From positions 62,001 to 126,000 of the forward strand of contig JACKCG010000003.1 in the NCBI GenBank assembly GCA_020634135.1: a stretch of DNA of 64,000 nt, read 5' to 3'. Origin of the DNA: Anaerolineaceae bacterium. Lineage in GTDB: Bacteria > Chloroflexota > Anaerolineae > Aggregatilineales > Phototrophicaceae. Under the pieces are notes generated by a model, which was not told the DNA's origin, made no database searches, and worked only from the letters and a program-made list of their open reading frames with translations. Shown piece after piece: positions 16,862 to 25,680 of the stretch. Position numbers and translations under genes: made by a program. Every line of letters begins with the position of its first letter. Positions within the stretch are counted from its first letter, which is position 1.

Positions 16862-18292
16862 TTAGTACGCGCCTTCGTAGCGTGCTTTATTCTCCGCATT
16901 TTCCGGCTCACTGCTCCCAGCCCAGGGGATCAGCGTGTCGCCCCCGTCCATATTGTGACGGGCATATTTTTGCAGCAGGTAAATGTCAGCGACCATCAGC
17001 AGCCCGTAAATGAGCGTGAAGCCGATCAGTGAAATCCACAACATCTCAATCGTGACGTTGGGCGATATGGCCTGGTCAATCGTCATCAGTCCTTGCACAA
17101 TCCAGGGTTGACGTCCCATTTCGGTCAGCAGCCAGCCGGTGGTATTCGCCAGATAAGGCAGGAAAATCGCCACCATGAGCAGCCTCAGCAGCCATTTACC
17201 CTTACCGTTCCCCAGGTTGTTGCGGAAGAACCGGATAGACCCTACGATACCCAGCACAAACATAAGGACGCCAGCGCCAACCATTGCCCGGAAGCTCCAG
17301 TACGTCAGCCAGATGGCCGGCGGCACATAGTCACCTGGCCCGTACTGTGCTTCGTACTCTGCCTGCAATTGGTTGATGCCATGCACCATGCCATCCGGTG
17401 TGTTGTAAGAAAGGAAACTCAGCAGCGACGGGATACGAATGTTTACAATAGATGTCCGATCTTTTTCGTTGCCGATCTGGAACATGGAAAGCCCCGCCGG
17501 GTCTTCCGACTCCCACAGGCCTTCCGCCGACGCGAGTTTCATCGGCTGGGTATCGGCCATACGCTGCCCCTGAGCGTGACCAAACAGCATGGTCGCCAGC
17601 ACCGCCACCGTGCCGATGATAAGGCCCATACGGACGGATGCATAGAATGGTTGCAGGTCGCCGGTCTTGTTACGCAGCAGATGGAAGGCGCTGATCCCCA
17701 GAACAAAGAAGGCTGCCGTCGTCAGGCCACCGAGCACAACGTGGGGGAATTGCAGCCATACATTCGGATTCTGGATGAGTGCGAAGAAATCCGTCATCTC
17801 GGCGCGGCCACTTTCCGCGATGGTATAACCAACCGGGTTCTGCATAAACGAGTTGGCAACCAGAATCCAGAACGCGGAGATATTGGCGGCGATAGCCACC
17901 AGCCAGATCGCGGCCAGGTGGACTCGTTTCGAGAGCTTGTCCCAGCCGAAAATCCACACACCCAGAAACGTCGATTCGATAAAGAACGCAACCAGCGCTT
18001 CAACGGCCAGCGGCGCACCAAAAATGTCGCCCACAAAACGTGAGTATTCCGACCAGTTCATGCCGAACTGGAATTCCTGAACGATGCCGGTAACAACCCC
18101 CATCGCAAAGTTGATGAGCAGCAGCTTGCCCCAGAACTTTGCCATCTGCTTATATTTTTCGTCGCCCCGGGTCACATAAATGGTCTGCATAAGCGCGACC
18201 ATAATCGAAAGCCCCAGGCTGAGCGGAACGAAAAAGAAGTGATAGACGGTGGTGATGCCGAACTGTAAACGTGCCAGTGTCAACGCATCCAT
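16862..18292 (-). CDS. cydA: Cytochrome bd oxidase subunit I
   Basis: 476 residues. Subunit I carries hemes b558, b595 and d and the quinol site. His18 matches the conserved N-terminal heme ligand, 'GIVQEFQFGMNWSEYSR' and 'ESTFLGVWIFGW' contain the conserved acidic residues of the proton/heme pocket, 'FPH' in helix V matches the b558 ligand, and 'EMGRQPW' is the C-terminal signature. The Q-loop is of the short type common outside Proteobacteria. AGAGG precedes the ATG by 8 bases. The promoter upstream carries a site that fits an FNR/CRP-type activator, in keeping with oxygen control of bd oxidases. Confidence 0.97.
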   Translation of the reverse strand: MDALTLARLQFGITTVYHFFFVPLSLGLSIMVALMQTIYVTRGDEKYKQMAKFWGKLLLINFAMGVVTGIVQEFQFGMNWSEYSRFVGDIFGAPLAVEALVAFFIESTFLGVWIFGWDKLSKRVHLAAIWLVAIAANISAFWILVANSFMQNPVGYTIAESGRAEMTDFFALIQNPNVWLQFPHVVLGGLTTAAFFVLGISAFHLLRNKTGDLQPFYASVRMGLIIGTVAVLATMLFGHAQGQRMADTQPMKLASAEGLWESEDPAGLSMFQIGNEKDRTSIVNIRIPSLLSFLSYNTPDGMVHGINQLQAEYEAQYGPGDYVPPAIWLTYWSFRAMVGAGVLMFVLGIVGSIRFFRNNLGNGKGKWLLRLLMVAIFLPYLANTTGWLLTEMGRQPWIVQGLMTIDQAISPNVTIEMLWISLIGFTLIYGLLMVADIYLLQKYARHNMDGGDTLIPWAGSSEPENAENKARYEGAY

Positions 18293-18325
18293 ATCATTAC
18301 CTCTTTTGCAACTATGAAGACCTCG

Positions 18326-18333
18326 ATTGTATA
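18326..18333 (-). promoter_or_regulatory. Candidate -10 element of cydABDC
   Basis: TATACAAT on the minus strand. It predicts a transcript start at about 18319-18321 and a 27-base leader to cydA. No good -35 hexamer is present at the right distance, as expected for an activator-dependent promoter. Confidence 0.5.
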
Positions 18334-18353
18334 GCCCTGCCCCGGTAGTTATC

Positions 18354-18369
18354 AGTGAAAGCTATCACA
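18354..18369 (-). promoter_or_regulatory. CRP/FNR-family binding site candidate upstream of cydA
   Basis: AGTGA, six bases, TCACA: nine of ten positions of the CRP consensus TGTGA-N6-TCACA. Its centre is about 41-43 bases upstream of the predicted start, the class II activator position. Confidence 0.5.
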
Positions 18370-18388
18370 AATTTCAATGACATTTATC

Positions 18389-18420
18389 GTGATGTTATGT
18401 TAAATAACACAGAATATCAC
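18389..18420. promoter_or_regulatory. Imperfect palindrome in the cydA-18625 intergenic region
   Basis: Outer arms GTGAT/ATCAC and inner arms TGTTA-AA-TAACA form a 32-base dyad. It could be a second regulator site for the cyd operon or for the divergent gene at 18625. Confidence 0.4.
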
Positions 18421-18624
18421 ATGCGGTTTGGCACAAAACAGGCGTCACCTGATCTGCACGCCGTTCAACGCCGTGATAGGGTCGCAGTTCTCCGCATTTC
18501 CTCGCTGACGTTTTCCGGCGTCATTTTACGAACGACATCTCCATCTATAACGGTTGCGGGCGCTAACCCACATCCGAACTTTGGCTACACCAGAGATTAG
18601 GCACACAAATACACAACATTAAAG
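18421..18624. other. Rest of the 18293-18624 divergent intergenic region
   Basis: Beyond the cyd promoter elements I see no clear promoter or ribosome binding site for the gene at 18625. The 81-codon frame at 18355-18600 starts inside the regulatory sites, has no Shine-Dalgarno and resembles nothing, so I treat this stretch as non-coding. Confidence 0.5.
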
Positions 18625-21396
18625 ATGTATACAAAGCTCGACAGGCTGTTATATTTTTTGTTATACTTTATCCCAGACATTGAGCATGAGGAAACTTGGT
18701 ATTTGCTAATCCGTAAATACGGCACATATCTCACTCGAATAGACCCTGGTCTAGTTGTAGCGGCCTTGCTGCCGCTGGTCGCCATACTCCCTACGCTTGG
18801 TAACGGCATCATTGCTGGAGCCGACTCAGTTTTCAATGTTCACCGCATTTATTCCATGAAACTGATGTTTCAGCATGGCATTCTCTATCCGCGTTGGATT
18901 CCCTATTTTCATCTGGGCTATGGCTACCCCATCTTTAATTTTTATGCCCCTGGAGTATCTTACCTGGGTGGTCTGTTTTCGCTGCTGGGCCTGTCGCCTG
19001 AAACTGCTTATACCCTTGTGGCGACATTAGCGGTTGTTCTGGGCAGTACAGGAACATATCTGCTGGGACGGCGGTTCTTCTCAAGTACCGCTGGTCTCCT
19101 GGCGGCGATGTTGTGGGTTTACGCACCCACTCGTCTGTTCGAGTTCTGGCAAATGGGCAGTCTGGCACAGATGATGGCAACGGCACTCATCCCCTGGTTA
19201 TTCTGGGGACTGGCACAAGCCATACACCACCCGACACGCCGCAGTATTCCATATATCGCCCTGCCACTGGCGGGTATCATCATGACACACCAACCGACGA
19301 CATTCATCACTGCCATGGTGGTTGCTCCGGCGGCATTCATCCTGCCGATATGGACAGCGACACGGGCAAGCGACACGGTATGGCGACGTTTCGTGGTGGT
19401 ATTCGGTGGCTTGGCGCTCGGTGTCGGGTTGGCGATGATTTTCCTGTTGCCTGTGGTGTTGGAACTGCATTATATCCTGGCAGCCGAATCGCTTCCTGGT
19501 ACCGTAGATCGCCTGACACGTAATTTCTTCCTGCCCGCTGACTTATTTGCTCTGCCCCGCCCATTGGATACTACCGACCTTAACCCGGTTATGGTTAGCT
19601 CAATGGGCCTGGTGGGCGGCTTATTGGCTGTGCTGGGCGCAGCGTCGCTGTTCCGTCGAAAACGAATCGGCCTGGTCATCCTGCTGCTGGCAGGATTAAT
19701 GTTCACCCTGTATATGGCAACCGAATCGTCTTTATCTGTCTGGTTGACCATTCCCTACCTGGAACAGTTGCGTTTCCCGGTACGTTTCCTGCGAATGGGA
19801 ACGGTATTCCTGGCCCTGCTGGGCGGCGCCAGTCTATTACTACTCCCGCAGCGCTGGCGGTTGGCTGGGTGCATAACGGGTATGGCATTCGTAATGCTTC
19901 AGGCTATGCCCCTGGTCGCACCTCACCAGAACTTCAGCCATTGGGAAAACATCTCAGCGGCGGACGAGGTCAACATGGAGATGACGCTCCACAACTGGGG
20001 CTCAACCAGCTACGGTGAATTCGATCCGGCGTGGGGCGATCAGGTGCCTTATGATCCACCCGACCCGGCACAATATCGGGATGATCCGATGTTGATTCCG
20101 GTCCACCAGTTGACCGGATATGAAGACATCATCGTGGAACAAATAGACAGCATGGCAGTAAAAGTGACTACCGCCCGGGCACGCCCGGTGGTTTTCCGCC
20201 AGTTCTACTTCCCCGGGTGGACTGCTGCTATGGATGGCACGCAGATAGAGATTTACCCCGAATCCAGATATGGGCTTGTGACCGTTGATGTGCCGCCCGG
20301 TGAGCATCTTATCACTCTGGCATACACCGGCACAATCGCACAGCAGGCGGGAGCCATGCTCACGTTTCTGAGCATCGGTATACTGATTTTCCTTTATGCC
20401 CGCCGGGGAGACACCATTGATATGAAGAGAGAGGTTAAGGAGCGAGTGAGTCGTCCGGTGTCGGCTGGCATCATTGCTGGAATTGTGATTGTAGCGTTCC
20501 TGAACCGGCTGGTTATTATGCCCAACACTCACTGGTTCCGCTTCGAATCGCCGCCGAACGCCCCCTATTACATGCAAACAGCCGTGTATATCCCCTTTGG
20601 TGACGCCTTTCAACTGCTTGGCTATACGCTGGAACAGGATAGCGTGAACCCTGGTGGCTGGCTGAACATCACACTGTATTGGCAGGCAACGTACGAGATC
20701 AGTCGTAGTTTCCGGCCTATCATCCAATTGGTCAATCTTTCGCGTACCGAAGCCTGGGCAGTCACCGAGCCGGTGTCTCTTTCACCCAATCTGGGTGGTA
20801 CAACCCAGGGAATGACGCCTGATCATTTCCTCTCCGTCACATACAAACTGCGTGCGCTTGAAGATATCCCGCCCTATATCGGGCTGATTACCGTTCAGTT
20901 GCTGGATACCGAGAACGACGAAGCCCAACTCCTGCCAGATGGCACCAACAGCCTCGTCATCGGCTCGCCTATCCGCGTAAGCGGCGCTGACACTGCTAAT
21001 CAACCCACTCTGGATTATCGCCTGGGTGATGTACTGCGCCTCAATTGTGCTTCACTTCAACCTGCGGGTGACGACCTCGTAATAGACCTCTACTGGCATG
21101 TACTGGAAACACCGCCGCGAGATTTCAAAACATTCATTCATGGCCTTGACCAGGCGGGAGAATTGGTGGTGACTGGCGACCGCAATCCGTTGAATGGTGA
21201 TTATCCGCCTTCGTACTGGCTGCCCGGCCAGACACTCCACGACCGCTATACGCTGCCCTGGAGTGACGGTCTGATGTCGGTTGCTGTTGGTCTGTATTAT
21301 CCCGACAGTAGAGAACGTTTGCCGGTGACGAACAAAAGCCAGCCCGTGCGGGATAACCGCATTCTCCTGCCCATCAAGGCAGTTTCATGTGAATAG
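18625..21396 (+). CDS. Large GT-C-like membrane glycosyltransferase / YfhO-like protein
   Basis: 923 residues. About 12-13 membrane helices span residues 45-430, followed by a periplasmic domain (about 430-590), one more helix near 580-600, another at 615-635, and a beta-rich C-terminal domain. The first outer loop has 'GADSVFNVHRIY', resembling the acidic catalytic loop of GT-C enzymes, and 'YFPGWTAAMDGTQIEIY' with 'VPPGEHLITLAYTGT' is the beta domain seen in YfhO-type proteins. It probably transfers sugars from a polyprenyl phosphate donor or assembles a surface glycan. No Shine-Dalgarno precedes the ATG; translation may be leaderless or start slightly downstream. AT content is higher than in neighbouring genes. 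Confidence 0.65.
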   Translation: MYTKLDRLLYFLLYFIPDIEHEETWYLLIRKYGTYLTRIDPGLVVAALLPLVAILPTLGNGIIAGADSVFNVHRIYSMKLMFQHGILYPRWIPYFHLGYGYPIFNFYAPGVSYLGGLFSLLGLSPETAYTLVATLAVVLGSTGTYLLGRRFFSSTAGLLAAMLWVYAPTRLFEFWQMGSLAQMMATALIPWLFWGLAQAIHHPTRRSIPYIALPLAGIIMTHQPTTFITAMVVAPAAFILPIWTATRASDTVWRRFVVVFGGLALGVGLAMIFLLPVVLELHYILAAESLPGTVDRLTRNFFLPADLFALPRPLDTTDLNPVMVSSMGLVGGLLAVLGAASLFRRKRIGLVILLLAGLMFTLYMATESSLSVWLTIPYLEQLRFPVRFLRMGTVFLALLGGASLLLLPQRWRLAGCITGMAFVMLQAMPLVAPHQNFSHWENISAADEVNMEMTLHNWGSTSYGEFDPAWGDQVPYDPPDPAQYRDDPMLIPVHQLTGYEDIIVEQIDSMAVKVTTARARPVVFRQFYFPGWTAAMDGTQIEIYPESRYGLVTVDVPPGEHLITLAYTGTIAQQAGAMLTFLSIGILIFLYARRGDTIDMKREVKERVSRPVSAGIIAGIVIVAFLNRLVIMPNTHWFRFESPPNAPYYMQTAVYIPFGDAFQLLGYTLEQDSVNPGGWLNITLYWQATYEISRSFRPIIQLVNLSRTEAWAVTEPVSLSPNLGGTTQGMTPDHFLSVTYKLRALEDIPPYIGLITVQLLDTENDEAQLLPDGTNSLVIGSPIRVSGADTANQPTLDYRLGDVLRLNCASLQPAGDDLVIDLYWHVLETPPRDFKTFIHGLDQAGELVVTGDRNPLNGDYPPSYWLPGQTLHDRYTLPWSDGLMSVAVGLYYPDSRERLPVTNKSQPVRDNRILLPIKAVSCE

Positions 21397-21433
21397 TGCC
21401 GATTTCAAATAGATAAGCGGCACAGTATTCTCC

Positions 21434-22678
21434 TTATTGAAAGCCGCCGCTGGGGGTGGAAAGGCCGCGTTCTCCGGCAATCTTCGCCTCATAGCCGCTG
21501 GCGTGGTAGGCCGCGATAGGGTCAACCGGCACGCCCATCTCCGCCCGAACCTGAGCCAGCAAAGGCCGCACATCGGTGCGGTATGCATCGTTCAGGAGAC
21601 GGTGCGCCTCTAAAACGTCCCCCTCCTGCTGCGCCTGGGCAAGCTGCGGGCGCGGCACAAGCAGCGCTTTGGCGTAGGCTTCCTGGCAGTTCAACACCGA
21701 GTAGATGATGGGGGCCATTTTCCCTTCAACATTGTGATTCTGGTCGAGCATGTAGGCCACCTGGCGGGCCGTTGTCCGCGCCGGTTCGTCGCTCCCCATC
21801 TCCGCCCCCGCCAGTTCGGTGTAGATCAGGAACAGTTCATAAGGGTTGACGCTGCCCACAATCAGATCATCATCGGCATATTTGCGGTTGTTGAAGTGGA
21901 AGCCGCCCAGCCGTCCTTCATCCAGCAGGAAGGCCACGATCTGCTCAATATTGACGCCCTGCGCGTGGTGGCCGAGGTCTACCAGAACCTGCGCCTGCGG
22001 GCCAAGTTTGAGGCACCAGGCATAGGCCGTACCCCAGTCGGGAATATCGGTGCTGTAAAACGCCGGCTCAAAGAACTTGTATTCCACCAGCATCCGGCTG
22101 TCGGCGGGCAGGTGCTGGTAGATCAGGCGAAGGCTCTCCTCGAAGCGGCGTTTGCGCCCGCGCAGACTGTCCTGCCCAGCGTAGTTCGTGCCGTCGGCAA
22201 ACCACAGGCTCAGAATGTCGCTGTGGAGTTTGGGCATAATCTCGCAGCACTCAAGAATATGATCCAGGGCGCGTTCCCGGATACCGCCGCTCGGATTAGC
22301 CAGTGACCCCAGCCGGTATTCGTCATCCTGGAACACATTCGGGTTCACCGCGCCGATGCGGATACCCTGCTCGGCAGCGTACTGGTTCATGGCGTCGTAG
22401 TCGTCATTTTCAGGGCGATCCCAGGGGATATGCACGGCGACAGTCGGGGCAATGCCGGTCATTTTGTGTACCATCGCGGCGTCCGCCAGTTTTTGCTGTG
22501 TGGTGGTCGCCGCGCCGCGCCAGGCGAAGGCCTTAAAGCGTGTGCCGCTGTTGGCGTAACCCCAACTAGGCGTCTCGATGTGCTGGTTTTTCAACGCCGT
22601 CTTGACGGCAGCCAGGTCAATCCCCTGGCCGGTGAGTTGTTCGGCCAGGAGTTCATAAGCGGCCTTGTAGTCGGACAT
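21434..22678 (-). CDS. rhaI: L-rhamnose isomerase (RhaI type)
   Basis: 414 residues from the ATG at 22678, which has GGAGG five bases upstream; longer frames lack support. It converts L-rhamnose to L-rhamnulose in the cytoplasm. The protein is a TIM-barrel sugar isomerase of the Pseudomonas stutzeri RhaI type rather than E. coli RhaA. Probable metal ligands appear in 'VEYKFFEPAF', 'LVDLGHHAQG' and 'GFHFNNRKYADDD'. It follows rhaB by 49 bases and is the last gene of the long rhamnose operon. Confidence 0.9.
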   Translation of the reverse strand: MSDYKAAYELLAEQLTGQGIDLAAVKTALKNQHIETPSWGYANSGTRFKAFAWRGAATTTQQKLADAAMVHKMTGIAPTVAVHIPWDRPENDDYDAMNQYAAEQGIRIGAVNPNVFQDDEYRLGSLANPSGGIRERALDHILECCEIMPKLHSDILSLWFADGTNYAGQDSLRGRKRRFEESLRLIYQHLPADSRMLVEYKFFEPAFYSTDIPDWGTAYAWCLKLGPQAQVLVDLGHHAQGVNIEQIVAFLLDEGRLGGFHFNNRKYADDDLIVGSVNPYELFLIYTELAGAEMGSDEPARTTARQVAYMLDQNHNVEGKMAPIIYSVLNCQEAYAKALLVPRPQLAQAQQEGDVLEAHRLLNDAYRTDVRPLLAQVRAEMGVPVDPIAAYHASGYEAKIAGERGLSTPSGGFQ

Positions 22679-22727
22679 TTTGTACCTCCGGTCAATATAA
22701 TCAGGATATGTTTTGCATTTGTTGTGC

Positions 22728-24200
22728 CTACACGCCGATTTCCAGCAGACGGGCGAAGGCTGCATCCCAGGCACTCTGGTCGGCGGACGGCTCGAAGACC
22801 TGCACACCGGTTGAACGACGTACCAGTTCGCGCCCTTCGACCAGTGATGCCAGGTCGCCCCGCGCCATCATCTGCGCCAACAGGTTGCCATACGCCGTTG
22901 CTTCCACCGGCCCGGCGATCACCACCCGGCCCGTCGCGTCCGCCGTGAACTGGGATAGCAGGCGGTTCTGCGTGCCGCCACCGACAATATGGATCGGGTC
23001 AAGGCGGTAGCCCAGAATCGCCTCCAGCCGCGCCAGCACCCAGCGGTACTTCAGCGCGAGGCTCTCCAGAATCGTGCGTATCATCGCCCCTTTATCTTCC
23101 AGAACCGGTTGGCCTGTCGCCTGGCAGAAGTGATTAATGCGCCCCGGCATATCGCCCGGCGGCAGGAACTCCGGCGCGTCCGGGTTGAGGATGGCACGGA
23201 AGGGCGCGGCTGCCCCGGCCATGCCCGTGAGTTCCTCGTAGGAGAACTCCTCTCCCGCCTGTGCCCAGGTGCGCTGGCACTGCTGTACCAGCCACAGCCC
23301 CATCACATTACGCGAAAAACGGAACGTGCCGCCGATGCCGCCTTCATTCGTCATATTGGCGGCCAGGCTGGCAGGGTTAATCACCGGGCCGGGTGTCACA
23401 GCCCCCATGATGGACCACGTGCCGGAACTGATCCACGCGAAATGCTCATCCTGCGCGGGAATCGCCGCGACTGCCGAGCCAGTATCATGGCAGGCTGGCG
23501 CGACAATCGGGAAAGGGGCAACGCCCACTTCATCGGCCAGTTCGGGCCGTAAATCCCCGATCACCGTCCCAGGCTGGACGATCTCGGGGAAAATGTGCGT
23601 TGGAATTTCGAGCTTTTCCAGCAGGGGGATAGCCCATCCGCCCTTCTGCGGGTCATAGCACTGGGTTGTCGTGGCAATCGTGAACTCGCTGACTTTGCAG
23701 CCGGAGAGCCAGTAATTAAAGAGGTCGGGCATCGTCAGAAAAGTGCGGGCAATCTTGAAAACCGGGGACCGCTGTCTGACCATCGCCAGAAGCTGGTACA
23801 GGCTGTTGATCGGCAGGAACTGGATTCCGCTCTGCTCAAAAATCGCCGCTTTTCCGGCGATGCGAAACGCTTCCTCAACCATGCCATCGGTGCGGCTGTC
23901 GCGGTAATGATATGGGTTGCCGATGAGGATACCGGCTTCGTCGAGCAGCCCAAAATCCACGCCCCAGGTATCCAGCCCCGCACTCAGCGGTTGGTACGGA
24001 GCGGCAGCCGCCATCCCCTGCTTGATGGCCGACCAGATACTCAGTACGTCCCAGTGCAGGCCGTCATGCAGGCGCACCGGGCGGTTGGGGAAACGATGCA
24101 CCTCGGATAGTTCCAGGTGTTCGCCATCAAACCCGCCCAACATGGCGCGGCCACTCTCCGCACCCAGGTCAAAGGCCAGAAAATTCGCTGTTTTACCCAT
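22728..24200 (-). CDS. rhaB: Rhamnulokinase
   Basis: 490 residues from the ATG at 24200, the usual RhaB length. FGGY-family kinase that phosphorylates L-rhamnulose to rhamnulose 1-phosphate. Motifs: 'FDLGAESGRAML' (phosphate 1), 'GLDTWGVDFGLLD', 'APACHDTGSAVAA' with the catalytic acidic residue, 'ISSGTWSIMG' (phosphate 2) and 'IVGGGTQNRLLSQFTAD' (adenosine). A G-run precedes the tandem ATGATG; starts further upstream would overlap the dipeptidase-like gene. RhaB, RhaI and the aldolase at 36.1 kb complete the phosphorylated rhamnose pathway. Confidence 0.92.
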   Translation of the reverse strand: MGKTANFLAFDLGAESGRAMLGGFDGEHLELSEVHRFPNRPVRLHDGLHWDVLSIWSAIKQGMAAAAPYQPLSAGLDTWGVDFGLLDEAGILIGNPYHYRDSRTDGMVEEAFRIAGKAAIFEQSGIQFLPINSLYQLLAMVRQRSPVFKIARTFLTMPDLFNYWLSGCKVSEFTIATTTQCYDPQKGGWAIPLLEKLEIPTHIFPEIVQPGTVIGDLRPELADEVGVAPFPIVAPACHDTGSAVAAIPAQDEHFAWISSGTWSIMGAVTPGPVINPASLAANMTNEGGIGGTFRFSRNVMGLWLVQQCQRTWAQAGEEFSYEELTGMAGAAAPFRAILNPDAPEFLPPGDMPGRINHFCQATGQPVLEDKGAMIRTILESLALKYRWVLARLEAILGYRLDPIHIVGGGTQNRLLSQFTADATGRVVIAGPVEATAYGNLLAQMMARGDLASLVEGRELVRRSTGVQVFEPSADQSAWDAAFARLLEIGV

Positions 24201-24216
24201 CATCCCCCCATTTTCA

Positions 24217-25194
24217 TCACCATACCTGCTCATAAAGACGCAGCCAGTTACCGCCCATAATTTTCTGTGTATCGGCGGCGCTGTACCCTCGTGCCAGCAG
24301 CGCAGCGGTGACATTCGGCAGTTCTGCTGCCGAAGCGAAGTTCTGTACTGGTGGGATACTCTCCATGAAGGAAATCACATCCAGCGACAGGCCAGCCAGT
24401 ACGGTCTGGACGACTTCTGCCGGCATTTCTTCCATGAAATCCGGCCCAATGCCGACGTGATCCACGCCGACCATCTGCGCCAGGTAATCAATCGCGCTGG
24501 CATAATCTTCAACAGCGGCGGGTAGATTGGGCGTGAGCATGGCCGGGAAAGACAACGCGCCAATGACACCGCCCCTGGCAGCACAGGCTTTCAGCGCCTC
24601 ATCGCTTTTGTTACGGGAGTGCGGGAACTGCGCTGCCGCATTGGCGTGCGTGATCGCAACCGGCTTTTGGGAAGCGGCAATCGCTTCCAGGGTGGTGCGC
24701 GGGCCACAGTGGGATAAGTCCACCAGAATGCCCAGCCGGTTCATTTCGGCGATGACTTCCCGGCCAAACGCGGTTAAGCCGTTGTCTTCCGCGACCTGGC
24801 AGCCGAAGCCAACCCGGTTCTCAAAGTTATACGTCAACTGGATAATACGCACGCCTAACTCGTGATAGGCACGCAGCAGAGGCAGTTTATCGGCAATCGG
24901 CGCTGTGTCCTGGAAACCAAAAATAAAACCGGTCTTCCCTGCGGCTTTCGCGGCATGAATATCGGCCACACTACGAATCTGCATGGCAATCGTGGCGTGC
25001 CGGTCAAGCTGCTCGTACATCTGGCCGATCATATCCAGGGCTTCTTCCGGGTTATGCCAGGCGGCCAGCGTCGCATTCACGGCGGTGGTGCCACCCTGAT
25101 GGATACGTTTAATCACGCTATCGCTCAAAAACCAACTGGCGTTCAACCCATCAATAATGATGCTTTCCCGGTGCAGCTGCTGTGCGTCATTCAT
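24217..25194 (-). CDS. Membrane dipeptidase-like (peptidase M19 superfamily) protein with degenerate metal site
   Basis: 325 residues from the ATG at 25194 (an upstream ATG at 25212 lacks a Shine-Dalgarno). The amidohydrolase-fold protein matches renal dipeptidase relatives through 'GVRIIQLTYNFEN', 'ILVDLSHCG', 'PVAITHANAAAQFPHSRNKSDE' and 'VDHVGIGPDF'. The His of SH and TH, both zinc ligands, and the Asp of GPDF are present. However, the N-terminal HxD metal motif ('DGHND' in classical members) reads D-G-L-N-A, and the bridging Glu of 'EGG' is Gln. It is cytoplasmic by appearance, with no signal peptide. Function may be altered; classical dipeptidase activity is doubtful. Confidence 0.75.
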   Translation of the reverse strand: MNDAQQLHRESIIIDGLNASWFLSDSVIKRIHQGGTTAVNATLAAWHNPEEALDMIGQMYEQLDRHATIAMQIRSVADIHAAKAAGKTGFIFGFQDTAPIADKLPLLRAYHELGVRIIQLTYNFENRVGFGCQVAEDNGLTAFGREVIAEMNRLGILVDLSHCGPRTTLEAIAASQKPVAITHANAAAQFPHSRNKSDEALKACAARGGVIGALSFPAMLTPNLPAAVEDYASAIDYLAQMVGVDHVGIGPDFMEEMPAEVVQTVLAGLSLDVISFMESIPPVQNFASAAELPNVTAALLARGYSAADTQKIMGGNWLRLYEQVW

Positions 25195-25226
25195 TATGAT
25201 TGATCCCATCATCAGTTAAAATCAGC

Positions 25227-25251
25227 AGGGTGGGCAGAAGCCTCTCCCTAC
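25227..25251. repeat. GTAGGG-type palindromic repeat between M19-like gene and ridA-like gene
   Basis: On the minus strand GTAGGGAGAGGCTT followed by the partly pairing CTGCCCACCC. Intergenic member of the dispersed palindrome family. Confidence 0.5.
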
Positions 25252-25283
25252 GATTTCCGTCCATTAAACTGCTCGACAAAACC

Positions 25284-25676
25284 CTAATCCTTATCACTTT
25301 CCGGTAGTGCCACCACCGCATCCGCCATGATATGCGCCAGGTAAACCGGGGCCAGCACTGGCGTGCGGGCCGGGTAGGGCGCCGGGAAAAACCGCTGGTA
25401 AATTTCGTTCATTTCGGCAAAGTTCGCGCCATCCGCCAGATAGACCGTTACCTTGACGACATCCGCCATTGAAGCGCCCGCCGCCTCGACAATCGCCTGG
25501 ATATTGGCGAAAACCCGCTCGGCCTGCTCACGAAAAGACTCGCCTGCCACCGCGCCGGTTGCCGGGTCAAACGGGCCTTGCGCCGCAATATACAACTGTG
25601 GCGATGATACGATGACGCCCTGGGAATACGCCCCTTTCGGAGCAGGGGCGCGGTCAGTCTGGATAATCCGCTTCAT
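25284..25676 (-). CDS. RidA family protein (Rid/YjgF/UK114)
   Basis: 130 residues, full length for the family. 'APAPKGAYSQGVIV', 'IYIAAQGPFDPATG' in similar form ('LYIAAQGPFDP'), 'FANIQAIVEAAGASMADVVKVTVYL' and 'YPARTPV' are the family landmarks; the Arg of PAR corresponds to the substrate-binding Arg of RidA. The acidic residue at the end of the last strand is shifted ('IMADAVVAL' instead of 'IEIEAIA'), so this is probably a Rid2-7 type paralogue. RidA proteins hydrolyse enamine/imine intermediates such as 2-aminoacrylate; tyrosine phenol-lyase, two genes upstream in the same operon, produces exactly that intermediate. It is separated by four bases from the NTF2-like gene. Confidence 0.88.
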   Translation of the reverse strand: MKRIIQTDRAPAPKGAYSQGVIVSSPQLYIAAQGPFDPATGAVAGESFREQAERVFANIQAIVEAAGASMADVVKVTVYLADGANFAEMNEIYQRFFPAPYPARTPVLAPVYLAHIMADAVVALPESDKD

Positions 25677-25680
25677 CGGG

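Noticed and set aside
17093..18043. Plus-strand 316-codon frame opposite cydA
   Set aside because: Shadow of cydA, composition dominated by His, Arg and Gln.
18355..18600. 81-codon frame in the cyd regulatory region
   Set aside because: Begins within the putative activator site, no Shine-Dalgarno, no recognisable protein features.
21434..22807. Longer start for the rhamnose isomerase at 22807
   Set aside because: The extra 43 residues overlap the rhaB 3' end, are Cys/Arg/Ser-rich, and GGAGG sits correctly before the ATG at 22678.
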